Shown piece after piece: positions 49,599 to 58,345 of a stretch of 64,000 nt of DNA. Positions within the stretch are counted from its first letter, which is position 1, and each line of letters opens with the position of its first letter. This DNA is from an uncultured Oscillospiraceae bacterium (GTDB taxonomy: Bacteria; Bacillota; Clostridia; Oscillospirales; Oscillospiraceae): NCBI GenBank assembly GCA_934636655.1, contig CAKUAS010000010.1, forward strand, positions 1 through 64,000, read 5' to 3'. The position numbers and the translations under genes are program-made. The notes below the pieces were generated by a model. That model did not search any database. It saw nothing but the letters and a program-made list of their open reading frames with translations, and was not told where the DNA came from.

Positions 49599-51293
49599 AT
49601 GAAAAGAACGCTGTTAATGATCATGAGCATACTGCTCGCGGCAAGCTCTGTCTTCGGCATAGTCGCCGCCGGAAACGGCTCGGACGAGCTGTCGGACATT
49701 CTGCGCTTCAAGCGCGGACAGAGAGCCGACATCATCGACTTTGTCGATATCCTCGACGAGCGCGTCGCGGAGCTGCGAAAGGCGGAGGAAAACCGCACCG
49801 AGGATGAAAAGGACTACACCGAATCGGTCGTGACCGATCAGAAGGGCTCGGAGCAGCTTTCCGCCGGTCAGCAGCAGTACAATGCCGGAGCCGATAAGAT
49901 AGCCAAGGGCCAGGCCGAGTACGACGCGGCCGAGGCGCAGTATAACGCAAAGCTCGCCGAGTATCAGGCTGCCGAAAAGCGTCTGAATGATGCCGAGGCG
50001 CAGCTTAACGACGCAAAGGCACAGCGCGACGCAGCGCAGGCGCAGCTGGACGCGGCAACTCCGGCCTATCAGAAGGCAAAGCCCATATACGATCTCATAC
50101 AGAGTCTCGGCGGCTGGGGCGACATTGTTTCGCAGACGCTTGCCAAGTACGGATACACCTCCATCGAGGACCTCAAGGCCGAGATGAAGGCCTATGAGGA
50201 CGGTCAGGCGGCGCTTGCCGAGGCAAACACCCAGATAGCCGCAGCCGAGCAGGAGATAAACGCGGGCAAGCAGCAGCTTGCAGCGGCAAAAACGCAGCTC
50301 GATCAGGGCAAGGAACAGCTTGCGGCAGCCAAGGTCCAGCTCGACAACGGCAAAGCTCAGCTCGCCGCCGCTAAAAATCAGCTTAATGCCGGTCAGCAGC
50401 AGCTCAACGATAACGTTGACAAGATGAACGAGCTCAAGGAAACGCTCACCCAGCAGGACGACGCTGAAGCTGCCGTCAAGTCCGGTGTGGCGGTGCTCAT
50501 GGATAACGACGGCATCGCCGAGCGTGTGAGCGATGAAACGGATTACGAGTCAGTGCTTCAGGCCGCACGCGACTATGTCGAGGCCGACACGGACGAGCTC
50601 AATACCGAGCTTGACCTGCGCCAGAATCTGTACAACATTCTGCGCGTCATAAGCATTATAGGCGTCGTTGCTGGCATCATCGGCGTGCTTGCAGCACTCA
50701 AGCCCAACAGGACACGCATCCTCGCCGCAGCCGGAGCTACGGGCATCGCAGCCGTGGCTTCCCTCGGCCTTAACATCTACGGTCTGTCCAACGGCTACCG
50801 CAGCTTCGTGTACGCCCTTGAGGACGGCTCGGGCAGCGGCAGGACGCAGCTTATCGCAATGCTCGTGCTCCTCGGCGTTTCTGTGATCGCCGCAATCATC
50901 GCCATACTGTGCAGCAGGACCTTCTCCGATGTTCTCAATGGCAGAGAAGAGCCCTCTTACGTCCGTCCGGAAGCACCGGGCAAGGCCGCCGTCGGCGGAA
51001 CGAGCGAGGCCGAGGACGATGACGACGATGAGGATTACAAGCCGCGCCGCAAAAGGGACAATACGAGTAAAAAGAAAAAGGCCGCAAGAGCCAAAAAGGC
51101 AGCCGCATACCAGCCCGCGCCCGCGGCAAGCGATATTGATGAACTCACGGAGCAGACCCGCCGTCTGAACGAGGAAGCCGAAAAGCTTGAAGCAGAGGCT
51201 CGCCAGAACGATTACGAAAAAGCGCGTCAGGAATACGAGGAGGCTCGCCGCCGCTTTGAGGCCGCACGCCGGGGCGTAAGCGACGATAAGTAA
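49599..51293 (+). CDS. Coiled-coil membrane protein, partner of the MMPL exporter
   Basis: In this 564-residue protein a signal-like N-terminal helix (LLMIMSILLAASSVFGIVAA) is followed by residues ~60-290 of nearly uninterrupted coiled coil, with repeating units such as QLAAAKTQLDQGKEQLAAAK and a single break near LIQSLGGWGDIV. Four hydrophobic helices (~345-460) follow, then an acidic and lysine-rich cytoplasmic tail ending in more coiled coil. It resembles the extracytoplasmic hairpins of YhgE/Pip-type proteins. It may act as a periplasm-spanning-like adaptor for the MMPL protein, an inference from operon order. Confidence 0.8.
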   Translation: MKRTLLMIMSILLAASSVFGIVAAGNGSDELSDILRFKRGQRADIIDFVDILDERVAELRKAEENRTEDEKDYTESVVTDQKGSEQLSAGQQQYNAGADKIAKGQAEYDAAEAQYNAKLAEYQAAEKRLNDAEAQLNDAKAQRDAAQAQLDAATPAYQKAKPIYDLIQSLGGWGDIVSQTLAKYGYTSIEDLKAEMKAYEDGQAALAEANTQIAAAEQEINAGKQQLAAAKTQLDQGKEQLAAAKVQLDNGKAQLAAAKNQLNAGQQQLNDNVDKMNELKETLTQQDDAEAAVKSGVAVLMDNDGIAERVSDETDYESVLQAARDYVEADTDELNTELDLRQNLYNILRVISIIGVVAGIIGVLAALKPNRTRILAAAGATGIAAVASLGLNIYGLSNGYRSFVYALEDGSGSGRTQLIAMLVLLGVSVIAAIIAILCSRTFSDVLNGREEPSYVRPEAPGKAAVGGTSEAEDDDDDEDYKPRRKRDNTSKKKKAARAKKAAAYQPAPAASDIDELTEQTRRLNEEAEKLEAEARQNDYEKARQEYEEARRRFEAARRGVSDDK

Positions 51294-51301
51294 CATACAT
51301 C

Positions 51302-51331
51302 CGCCCTCCGGGAGAGCCGGGGGGCGTTTTA
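51302..51331 (+). terminator. Terminator after the MMPL operon
   Basis: CGCCCTCCGG (51302-51311) pairs with CCGGGGGGCG (51317-51326) with one imperfect pair, followed by TTTT. Confidence 0.85.
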
Positions 51332-51343
51332 ACAGGTGGCATA

Positions 51344-51691
51344 ATGGACAGAGATACGCTCAGAGACTACATTCTTCAAAACTACGCCGCGGTTTCCGAT
51401 TTTCCGTGGATCTCAGACCCGAGCTATGAGGTGTTTCGGCACGAGTCGAGCCGCAAGTGGTTCGGCCTGGTGATGGAGGTTCCGCGCAATAAGCTCGGGC
51501 TTTCGGGCAGCGATCTGATGACGATAGTGAACCTCAAGGGTGAACCCCTGCTCATAGACGCTCTGCGCGCAGAGAAGGGCTTTTACCCCGCCTATCACAT
51601 GAACAAGGAGCACTGGATAAGCGTTGAGCTTTCCGCCGTCGAGGACGATAAGCTTCGCTTTCTAATCGACATGAGCTGGGAATTGACTTAG
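51344..51691 (+). CDS. MmcQ/YjbR-family protein
   Basis: This 115-residue protein matches the MmcQ/YjbR fold (YILQNYAAVSDFPWISDPSYEVFRH; RKWFGLVMEVPRNKLGL; GFYPAYHMNKEHWISVEL). The family has a DNA-binding-like fold but no settled function. It follows the terminator by only 12 bases, so it either has a promoter within that hairpin region or is expressed by read-through. Confidence 0.88.
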   Translation: MDRDTLRDYILQNYAAVSDFPWISDPSYEVFRHESSRKWFGLVMEVPRNKLGLSGSDLMTIVNLKGEPLLIDALRAEKGFYPAYHMNKEHWISVELSAVEDDKLRFLIDMSWELT

Positions 51692-51757
51692 CCGATGCAT
51701 ATGATATATAATCAATTGAATCACTTGCCGCAGGTCGGCAGAACGGAGTAATGACCT

Positions 51758-52423
51758 ATGAACAAGCACAGAATTAATATATTCATCGCGCTCGTGCTGG
51801 TGCTCATCGTGATCGCCGGGGTTTCCGCATGGCTCACCAGCCGCAGTATAAACGACGCCGTACCGGCGGCAAGCGCCGAACCCACACCGGCTCTTACGCC
51901 GAGCGTGATCTCGACCCCGACACCAGCCCCCACGGAAAGTGCCCAGTCCTCGGCTGCACCCAGCGCATCGCCGAGCGTGAGCGACGATCCGAACCATACC
52001 GCCGCTCCGCAGCCGACTCAGCAGGTCGTGAACCGCACGATAAATCAGTCCGGCAGCTTTGAAAGCACTACCGGTACGAAAATGATAATGTATGCAAACT
52101 GGACGGCGACCTCGCAAAACAGCGAGACCGTTACCATAAAGCTCGACGTTATCCTGAGCACATATACGCTCAATGTCGGCGCACACAGCGGCGTTATCAC
52201 CGTCGCCGGTCAGGACTACGCGTTCACGAGCCCCGCCATAAGCTATAAGAGCGAGAAGGTCAGAAATAACGCCGTGCTCACCAGCCGCAGCATCGAAGTG
52301 ACCGTTCCCGCCGGTCAGGCGACCTCTATTCCCGTGTCCGTCTCGTGGAGCTTTAACGGCACCTACGGCGGCGTTGAGATAGCACAGGTCACAGCCGGCG
52401 GCACAATAAACATTCAGGGATAG
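51758..52423 (+). CDS. Membrane-anchored surface protein of unknown function
   Basis: In this 221-residue protein one N-terminal helix (INIFIALVLVLIVIAGVSAWL) anchors it outside the cell. A Pro/Ser/Thr/Ala linker (~37-85) leads to a ~125-residue beta-sandwich-like domain (TKMIMYANWTATSQNSETV; VGAHSGVITVAGQDYAF; TSIPVSVSWSFNGTYGG). It lies 8 bases before alr, probably in the same operon. No family is recognised. Confidence 0.75.
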   Translation: MNKHRINIFIALVLVLIVIAGVSAWLTSRSINDAVPAASAEPTPALTPSVISTPTPAPTESAQSSAAPSASPSVSDDPNHTAAPQPTQQVVNRTINQSGSFESTTGTKMIMYANWTATSQNSETVTIKLDVILSTYTLNVGAHSGVITVAGQDYAFTSPAISYKSEKVRNNAVLTSRSIEVTVPAGQATSIPVSVSWSFNGTYGGVEIAQVTAGGTINIQG

Positions 52424-52431
52424 GTGATCGC

Positions 52432-53601
52432 ATGAAATCCACTCTTCGCAGAACATGGGCGGAGGTCGACCTTGACGCGATACGACACAATTACGAGGCG
52501 CTGCGCAGGCACATCGGCAAAAGCGTCAAATTCCTCGGAGTTGTAAAGGCCGATGCCTACGGACACGGCGCTGTTCACGTCGCGCGCACACTTCAGGACC
52601 TGGGCGCGGATTACCTCGCCGTTTCGAGCCTCGACGAGGCTATGGAGCTTCGCGCAAACGGCATAGTCATGCCCATCCTCATTCTTGGCCACACACCCAC
52701 CGAACAGGTACCCAATCTTATAGCCAACAACATCACCCAGACGGTGACCTGCCTTGCCAAGGCGCACGAATACAACGCTGCGGCCGCCGAATTCGGCGCT
52801 GTGCTTCGAGTGCACATGAAGGTCGACACCGGCATGTCGCGTCTCGGCGTGCTCTGCGCCGGCCGGCATTTCGACACCGGCATTGACGGCATTGTCGACA
52901 GCTGCAATATGCCGAACCTTGACGTTGAAGGCATTTTTACGCATTTTGCCGTCGCCGACGAAACAGACGAAAACGATATCGACTACACAAAGCGGCAGTT
53001 TGAGCTCTTTAAAGCTACCGTTTCCGCCGTTGAGCAGCGCCTCGGCCGCCGTATCGCGATCCGCCACTGCGCGAACACCGGCGCTGTCGCCCAGTACCCT
53101 GAAACGTACATGGACATGGTGCGTCCGGGCCTGCTGCTGTACGGCTGCGGCGAGTTTGCACAAAAGCTCGGACTGCGTCCGGCTATGGCGCTCAAAGCAA
53201 TGATAAATACGATAAAAATTTATGACGAGGGCACAGACATCAGCTACGGCCGCATGTACCGCACCACATCGCCCACCCGAATCGGCGTGATCCCCTACGG
53301 ATATGCCGACGGATTTTTCCGCTGTCTGTCCAACCGCTGCAGCATCATGACAGCCTCCGGCCCCGCACCTCAGCGCGGCAGGATATGCATGGACATGAGC
53401 ATGATAGATCTGAGCGAGCTTCCCGGCGTCGGCGTCGGCGACGAGGTCGAGATATTCGGGCCGCACAATCCCGTAGAAACGCTCGCAGAGCTTGCCGGAA
53501 CGATCCCTTATGAGCTCATCTGCGCCGTCAGCAAGCGCGTACCCCGTGTATATTACAAAGACGGCCGAGAGATCGACCGAGAGCTTTTACTGCGGTTTTA
53601 G
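52432..53601 (+). CDS. alr: Alanine racemase
   Basis: In this 389-residue PLP enzyme, which makes D-alanine for peptidoglycan, the PLP lysine is in VVKADAYGHGA (~37). The HMKVDTGMSRLG strand, catalytic tyrosine region ISYGRMYR (~266), PYGYADGFFR and GRICMDMSMIDL are all present. Its length is normal. The TAG stop at 53599-53601 overlaps the start of an intergenic repeat. Confidence 0.95.
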   Translation: MKSTLRRTWAEVDLDAIRHNYEALRRHIGKSVKFLGVVKADAYGHGAVHVARTLQDLGADYLAVSSLDEAMELRANGIVMPILILGHTPTEQVPNLIANNITQTVTCLAKAHEYNAAAAEFGAVLRVHMKVDTGMSRLGVLCAGRHFDTGIDGIVDSCNMPNLDVEGIFTHFAVADETDENDIDYTKRQFELFKATVSAVEQRLGRRIAIRHCANTGAVAQYPETYMDMVRPGLLLYGCGEFAQKLGLRPAMALKAMINTIKIYDEGTDISYGRMYRTTSPTRIGVIPYGYADGFFRCLSNRCSIMTASGPAPQRGRICMDMSMIDLSELPGVGVGDEVEIFGPHNPVETLAELAGTIPYELICAVSKRVPRVYYKDGREIDRELLLRF

Positions 53602-53700
53602 GGGCTGATCGAGGCATCGGCTGATACGTATATCTCCGGTGGCCCGGTATCGCAGACGCACAAGGGCGGTACATAACTTCTTATCTTCTCTGTGCGGGAG
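53596..53700. repeat. Intergenic MITE-like repeat, copy 5 (half element)
   Basis: It reads GGTTTTAGGGGCTGATCGAGG, then CTGATACGTATATCTCC and GGTGGCCCGGTATCGCA. It provides the alr stop codon. No matching right end is seen, so it is probably a half copy. Confidence 0.65.
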
Positions 53701-53744
53701 GAGCTGTTGATGTGATCGACAGGCCGCCTGCAAACAGCAAAAAG

Positions 53745-53781
53745 CCGAGAGCATGGACTAAGATCCATGCTCTCGGTTTTA
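53745..53781. terminator. Bidirectional terminator between alr and the thioesterase gene
   Basis: CCGAGAGCATGGA (53745-53757) pairs with TCCATGCTCTCGG (53764-53776), with A residues before and T residues after the stem. It can end both converging genes. Confidence 0.92.
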
Positions 53782-53842
53782 CATTTTTATCAGCTTTTGG
53801 TTTATGCTCGGGCTGCCGGGGAGGAGCGTATCGGCAATTTCC

Positions 53843-54241
53843 TCAGTGCTCCTCTAAAACATATATCTCGAAAGTTCCCTCTGCCGTGAGAGTTCCGTTA
53901 TCGTCAAAAACGCTTGTGTCGACAACATTTACGGTACGGCCGGACTTTATCACCTTGCCCTCGCAGCGCAGCTTTTTGCCCTTGCTCGGGCGCATGAAAT
54001 AGAGGTTTCCGCTGAGCGTGACAAAATGCTTGGCGCGCTGGCTTATGACGACACCGGCGGCAACATCGCACATAGAATATACAAAACCGCCATGCGCCAT
54101 TCCGAGGGGATTCATCGACTCGGGCCGCAGCTCGGATTCAACGACGGAATAGTCAGGTCCGATATCGGTCGTGTAAATATGATTATATTTGTTGAACTCA
54201 CAGCGCGAGTTGACTTCTTTCAAAAATTCCTGCTTATCCAT
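53843..54241 (-). CDS. PaaI-type hotdog thioesterase
   Basis: This 132-residue protein matches the PaaI thioesterase group (VESELRPESMNPLGMAHGGF; VYSMCDVAAGVVISQRAKH; NLYFMRPSKGKKLRCEGKV). The active-site HGG segment is intact. It hydrolyses acyl-CoA substrates; the substrate cannot be told. It is a single gene between terminators. Confidence 0.88.
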   Translation of the reverse strand: MDKQEFLKEVNSRCEFNKYNHIYTTDIGPDYSVVESELRPESMNPLGMAHGGFVYSMCDVAAGVVISQRAKHFVTLSGNLYFMRPSKGKKLRCEGKVIKSGRTVNVVDTSVFDDNGTLTAEGTFEIYVLEEH

Positions 54242-54278
54242 AGTTATGCCTCCATAAAATTATGGGAAGCATTATATA

Positions 54279-56546
54279 TTATCCCTTGGATTTTGTCAAA
54301 ATCAATTCATTTCCGTCGAGCTGAGCAAGGACGGTATCTCCACGTCCGAGACTGCCTGTGAGCATGAGTTCGGCAGCTCTGTCCTCGATCAGGCTTCGTA
54401 TGGCACGGCGCAGCGGGCGCGCGCCGTACTTCTCGTCGTAGCCGTGGTCGGCAAGATAGTCGACCACTCCGTCGGGTACTGTGAGAACCATTCCCAGCGC
54501 CTCGAAACGCTCGGCAACTGTCAGCAGCATGCGCTCGGCAATGCTGTGTATCTCCGCCCTGCTCAGGCGGCGGAACACTATCGTCTCGTCGATGCGGTTT
54601 AAAAATTCCGGCTTAAAAGTCCGGCGCAGCTCCTCGTTTATCCGTGCACGCATGACGGCGCTCTCGTCGCCGCTTTCGGGTGCAAAGCCGAGGCTCGGAC
54701 GACCGTCGCTTATCGCCTTCGCACCTACGTTTGATGTCATAACAATCACGGTATTGCGAAAGCTCACGACCCTGCCCATGGAATCGGTGAGCCTGCCGTC
54801 ATCCATGATTTGAAGCAGGATGCTCCAGACATCCTCATGAGCCTTTTCGATCTCGTCGAACAGTATTACCGACCACGGCTTGCGACGCACGCGCTCGGTA
54901 AGCTGGCCTCCGTCCTCATATCCGACATAGCCCGGCGGCGAGCCAATAAGCTTGCTGACGGCGTGCTTTTCCATGTACTCGGACATATCGAGGCGTATCA
55001 TTGCGTCGGGCGCGCCGAACACAGCCTCGGCAAGGGCCCGGCAAAGCTCGGTCTTACCCACGCCCGTCGGGCCGAGGAACAAAAAGCTGCCGATCGGGCG
55101 ATTGGGGTCCGAAAGCCCGACACGTCCGCGTCGGATGGCGCGCGATACGGCAGTGACGGCTTCGTTCTGGCCTATCACACGGCGGTGGAGAATGCTTTCC
55201 ATATTGCGCAGGCGCTTTGTCTCGTCGGCACTGAGATTCGCCACGGGGATGCCCGTCCACACGGAGACCACCTCCGCCACATCCTCGGCCGTAACAAGTC
55301 CGCCGCCGGAAACACGGATGTGCGCCGCCGCCTCGTCGATAAGGTCTATGGCCTTATCTGGCAGGAAGCGGTCGTTTATATATCGTGCGGAGAGGTCGAC
55401 GGACGCCGTGAGCGCCGCGTCGGATATCTTTACGCCGTGGTGCTTTTCAAGGCTTGTACGCACGCCGGTGAGCATGCACAGACTGTCCTCGCGCGAGGGC
55501 TCGGCGACCTTGACCGGCTGAAATCTGCGCTCAAGCGCCGCATCCTTCTCGATATGGCGGCGGTACTCCTCGGGCGTTGTCGCACCGATTATCTGCACCT
55601 CGCCCCGTCCGAGAGCCGGTTTCAGTATATTTGCCGCATCTATCGCGCCCTCTGCGCTGCCGGCACCGATCATGGTGTGCATCTCGTCGATGAAAAGTAT
55701 CACGTCTCCTGCTTTTTTCACGTCTTTGAGCACGGCCTTGACGCGCTCTTCAAAGTCGCCGCGGTACTTTGTCCCGGCCAGCAGCGCCGGAAGGTCGAGT
55801 GCGACAAGGCGCTTTCCGGCCATGCTCTCTGGCGCATCGGAGCTTACGATGTAATTTGCTATGCCCTCGGCAACGGCAGTCTTGCCCACGCCGGGCTCAC
55901 CGATGAGCACGGGGTTATTTTTGCTGCGGCGCGAAAGAATCTGCACGCTGCGGCGTATCTCGTCTTCGCGGCCTATAACGGGGTCAAAGCCCCCTGCGGC
56001 AGCTATCTGCGTAAGGTCGCGGCTGTACAGGTCGAGGATCCGCGTTTCACTGTGCCTGACTGCGGTCTTAGGCTGCTGCGGCTGCTGCTGAGGTCGCGGC
56101 TTAAACGAGCCCGTGCCGAACACTGCAAGGATATCGGTGTAGATATCGTTAAGGCTGAGCCCCGCGGCAGTGAGCGCTCTTGCACCGCCGCAGTCCGGCT
56201 GTCGGAGTATGCCCAGCAGAAGGTGCTCCGTTCCGATGTAGCTGTGACCCAGGCGAGCCGCATCCGAGGCCGCCTTTTCTATCGCCTGCCACGCATGCTT
56301 TGTGAGCCCCTGCGTCGGAACTCCGGGCTCGCCCGTGCCGCTTTGGCGGCTTATGGCCTCCTTCATACTGTGCTCGCTCAGGCCGCGGTCACGAAGTATG
56401 CGTGCCCCGAGGCCGGCTTTTTCACGCAGTATGCCGAGTATCAAATGCTCCGTACCGACGTAGCTGTGACCGAGGCCAAATGCGGCAAGCCGCGCCTGCT
56501 CTATCGCTCCTTCGGCCTTTTCGGTGAATTTTTCGTTGTTTTTCAA
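54279..56546 (-). CDS. clpC: ClpC-type AAA+ unfoldase lacking the M domain
   Basis: This ~755-residue protein has an N-terminal Clp repeat pair (HSYVGTEHLILGILR; HSYIGTEHLLLGILR), D1 AAA+ (GEPGVGKTAVAEG), D2 AAA+ (GPTGVGKTELCRAL) and a ClpP-docking-type loop (SLGFAPE). Between D1 and D2, where ClpC carries a ~65-residue coiled-coil M domain for MecA control, the sequence runs directly from DLIDEAAAHIRV to VTAEDVAEVVSVWTGIPV. Start: TTG 56546, encoding KNNEKFTEKAE after GAGGGGGAAGAG. A GTG seven codons upstream is possible. Confidence 0.9.
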   Translation of the reverse strand: MKNNEKFTEKAEGAIEQARLAAFGLGHSYVGTEHLILGILREKAGLGARILRDRGLSEHSMKEAISRQSGTGEPGVPTQGLTKHAWQAIEKAASDAARLGHSYIGTEHLLLGILRQPDCGGARALTAAGLSLNDIYTDILAVFGTGSFKPRPQQQPQQPKTAVRHSETRILDLYSRDLTQIAAAGGFDPVIGREDEIRRSVQILSRRSKNNPVLIGEPGVGKTAVAEGIANYIVSSDAPESMAGKRLVALDLPALLAGTKYRGDFEERVKAVLKDVKKAGDVILFIDEMHTMIGAGSAEGAIDAANILKPALGRGEVQIIGATTPEEYRRHIEKDAALERRFQPVKVAEPSREDSLCMLTGVRTSLEKHHGVKISDAALTASVDLSARYINDRFLPDKAIDLIDEAAAHIRVSGGGLVTAEDVAEVVSVWTGIPVANLSADETKRLRNMESILHRRVIGQNEAVTAVSRAIRRGRVGLSDPNRPIGSFLFLGPTGVGKTELCRALAEAVFGAPDAMIRLDMSEYMEKHAVSKLIGSPPGYVGYEDGGQLTERVRRKPWSVILFDEIEKAHEDVWSILLQIMDDGRLTDSMGRVVSFRNTVIVMTSNVGAKAISDGRPSLGFAPESGDESAVMRARINEELRRTFKPEFLNRIDETIVFRRLSRAEIHSIAERMLLTVAERFEALGMVLTVPDGVVDYLADHGYDEKYGARPLRRAIRSLIEDRAAELMLTGSLGRGDTVLAQLDGNELILTKSKG

Positions 56547-56654
56547 GGTCTCTTCCCCCTCTTGCACATATTAATATATCGGTCGCGCCGATACTGTCGT
56601 ATACGGGATTATTGCCAAATTGAAAAATTTATAGTTATAAACTTCAATTTACAT

Positions 56655-56682
56655 TTGCAATTTTAAAATTATGTGTTACAAT
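56655..56682 (+). promoter_or_regulatory. Ferredoxin promoter
   Basis: TTGCAA (56655-56660) and TACAAT (56677-56682) are 16 bases apart, about 67 bases before the ferredoxin ATG. Confidence 0.7.
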
Positions 56683-56748
56683 GCACTTGCAAGACATAGG
56701 CAAGACCTGAATCCCTATTGAGCAAACAACACATATGGAGGTTACATC

Positions 56749-56916
56749 ATGGCTTTTGTAATTACCGACGAGTGCCTGTCCTGCGGCGCATGCGCAGCAC
56801 AGTGCCCTGCTGAAGCTATCTCTATGGGCGATCTTCACTACGAGATCGATCCCGACAAGTGCCTTGAGTGCGGTGCGTGCGCAGCACAGTGCCCCGCAGA
56901 GGCAATCGAGGGCTAA
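56749..56916 (+). CDS. 2[4Fe-4S] ferredoxin
   Basis: This 55-residue clostridial-type ferredoxin has two CxxCxxCxxxCP motifs (CLSCGACAAQCPAE and CLECGACAAQCPAE), each binding one [4Fe-4S] cluster. It carries low-potential electrons, for example for the oxidoreductases in this window. GGAGG lies 8 bases upstream, and it has its own promoter and terminator. Confidence 0.97.
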   Translation: MAFVITDECLSCGACAAQCPAEAISMGDLHYEIDPDKCLECGACAAQCPAEAIEG

Positions 56917-56932
56917 TTCCCTACGAGATCTG

Positions 56933-56970
56933 AAAAAGAGAGTGCAGACATACGTCTGCACTCTCTTTTT
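56933..56970 (+). terminator. Terminator of the GAGAGTGCAGA family, copy 2
   Basis: A 17-bp perfect stem (56933-56949 with 56954-56970), flanked by A5 and T5, ends the ferredoxin transcript. It is identical in stem and loop to the copy at 57193. Confidence 0.95.
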
Positions 56971-57016
56971 CAGTGTGTCAAAAAAAGCCGCGGGCTTTTT
57001 TTGACACACTGAAAAA
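56966..57016. repeat. 24-bp perfect hairpin overlapping the terminator
   Basis: Bases 56966-56989 are an exact inverted repeat of 56993-57016 around a GCG loop. The left arm begins inside the T-run of the terminator. A stem this long is unusual and would form a stable cruciform or RNA hairpin. Confidence 0.85.
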
Positions 57017-57192
57017 AACGCCACATTTTTTGTGAAAATAAATTTTCACGAAAAATCTCGCTGCGCTCGTCAAAAAGTCCGTACCGGACATTTTTGATGG
57101 CTATTTATCTAATCACGAGCGGGGCCTTTGCCCCCTCGCCCTCCCCTGCTGCGCGGTTATTCCTCCTCAGCAACATATTTTTTTGATAGTCT
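57017..57192. other. Further hairpins in the ferredoxin-GDPD gap
   Basis: No gene is seen. GTGAAAAT/ATTTTCAC (57032-57039 and 57042-57049) and an imperfect TCAAAAAgTCCG / CGGAcaTTTTTGA pair (57070-57081 and 57085-57097) follow the large hairpin, so the gap is mostly inverted repeats. Confidence 0.6.
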
Positions 57193-57232
57193 AAAAAGAG
57201 AGTGCAGACATACGTCTGCACTCTCTTTTTTT
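57193..57232. terminator. Terminator of the GAGAGTGCAGA family, copy 3
   Basis: It has the same 17-bp stem and ATAC loop as at 56933 (57193-57209 with 57214-57230). Lying between two converging genes, it ends the minus-strand GDPD gene. Confidence 0.92.
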
Positions 57233-57249
57233 AACGGCGCTTCGCCGCC

Positions 57250-58092
57250 TCAAAATTTTGATTTTGAAAATTTAAGCTTCGGTTTGTAGAACTCGAAAAT
57301 GACGGTATCGTTGCCTTTTTCGTTGACCCACTCGTGGCTGGTCCAGCAGACCTTCATTGCGCCGAGAGCCTCACAGAGCTTCACGGGGAAGGGCTTGGGC
57401 GCGATCTTATAGGCAATGAACTGCGGACGTGCAAGGAAGTTGAGCAGAACATTGCCGAGGATGAAGCCTGTCACGGGGTTTACCTCACCGTTGTAGTCCT
57501 TAGGCGGATTTGCGAGCTGACCACGCACGACCTCGGGCGCGTTGAGCCTGAACCAGCGCACGATGAAGGGGTTAAAGCTTTCGATGCAGTAGTCGCCGGT
57601 GTAGCGGCGCAGCAGAGCGTAAGTCTTTTCGCACAGTTCCTTGTTGTGCTTGCCGTTTTTGAGTTCAACGATGAGCGCACCGCGGCCGCGTACGGTCTTG
57701 AGCACCTCGGAAAACAGGGGTATGGTCTCGTCCGTCCCGCAAAGACGCAGCTGCTTGAGCTCGTCAAGGGTCTTGGAGTCGACACGCGCGTCAACACCGC
57801 AGACACGGTTCAGGGTATCGTCATGGAAAACAACGACCTGCCCGTCCTTCGACAGCTGGACGTCGAGCTCGATACCGTAGCCATAGGATGCGGCGCGTTC
57901 AAATGCGGCCAGTGAGTTTTCCGGCACGGATTTATCTCGTTTATGCAGCCCGCGGTGGGCAAAATTGCGATTCTGGAAAGGCGATCTCTGCTTTTTGCGG
58001 ATTTTGCCGGGAGCGATGAGGTATACAAATCCGCCGACGGCGGCAGCCCCGGCAAGCGCGGCAAGCTTCGCAGCGTTTACCTGTATTTTCAT
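57250..58092 (-). CDS. Glycerophosphodiester phosphodiesterase
   Basis: This 280-residue protein has an N-terminal membrane helix (LAALAGAAAVGGFVYLIA) and a GDPD barrel with FAHRGLH, PENSLAAFERA, ELDVQLSKDGQVVVFHDDTL and IVELKNGKHN. It cleaves glycerophosphodiesters from lipids to glycerol-3-phosphate. GGAGGTG selects ATG 58092. It is a single gene. Confidence 0.92.
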   Translation of the reverse strand: MKIQVNAAKLAALAGAAAVGGFVYLIAPGKIRKKQRSPFQNRNFAHRGLHKRDKSVPENSLAAFERAASYGYGIELDVQLSKDGQVVVFHDDTLNRVCGVDARVDSKTLDELKQLRLCGTDETIPLFSEVLKTVRGRGALIVELKNGKHNKELCEKTYALLRRYTGDYCIESFNPFIVRWFRLNAPEVVRGQLANPPKDYNGEVNPVTGFILGNVLLNFLARPQFIAYKIAPKPFPVKLCEALGAMKVCWTSHEWVNEKGNDTVIFEFYKPKLKFSKSKF

Positions 58093-58157
58093 TATAACAC
58101 CTCCGGTGAACATTTCATGTTTTTATTTTACACCTCTTCCCTCTCCCCCGTCAATCC

Positions 58158-58262
58158 TTTTAGAGGCGAATTGACGCGTTTGCGGATATGCCTCGGAGGT
58201 CCGGTATCTAAGCGCCGAAAAAACCGCAGCGTTTCACGCAGCATCAGACAGTGCGAATTTCA
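58158..58262. repeat. Intergenic MITE-like repeat, copy 6 (half element)
   Basis: It begins TTTTAGAGGCGAATTGACGC, then GATATGCCTCGGAGGTCC and GGTATCTA. It lies between the GDPD gene and the ClC promoter. Confidence 0.65.
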
Positions 58263-58280
58263 ACACTCCATAATGAAAAG

Positions 58281-58309
58281 TTGACAAGTCGATAGGCTGG
58301 GGATATATT
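58281..58309 (+). promoter_or_regulatory. Promoter of the ClC transporter gene
   Basis: A perfect TTGACA (58281-58286) and TATATT (58304-58309) are 17 bases apart, 36 bases before the GTG. Confidence 0.85.
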
Positions 58310-58345
58310 AATAAATTGTCGATAAATCATACGGGAGGTGAGAGC

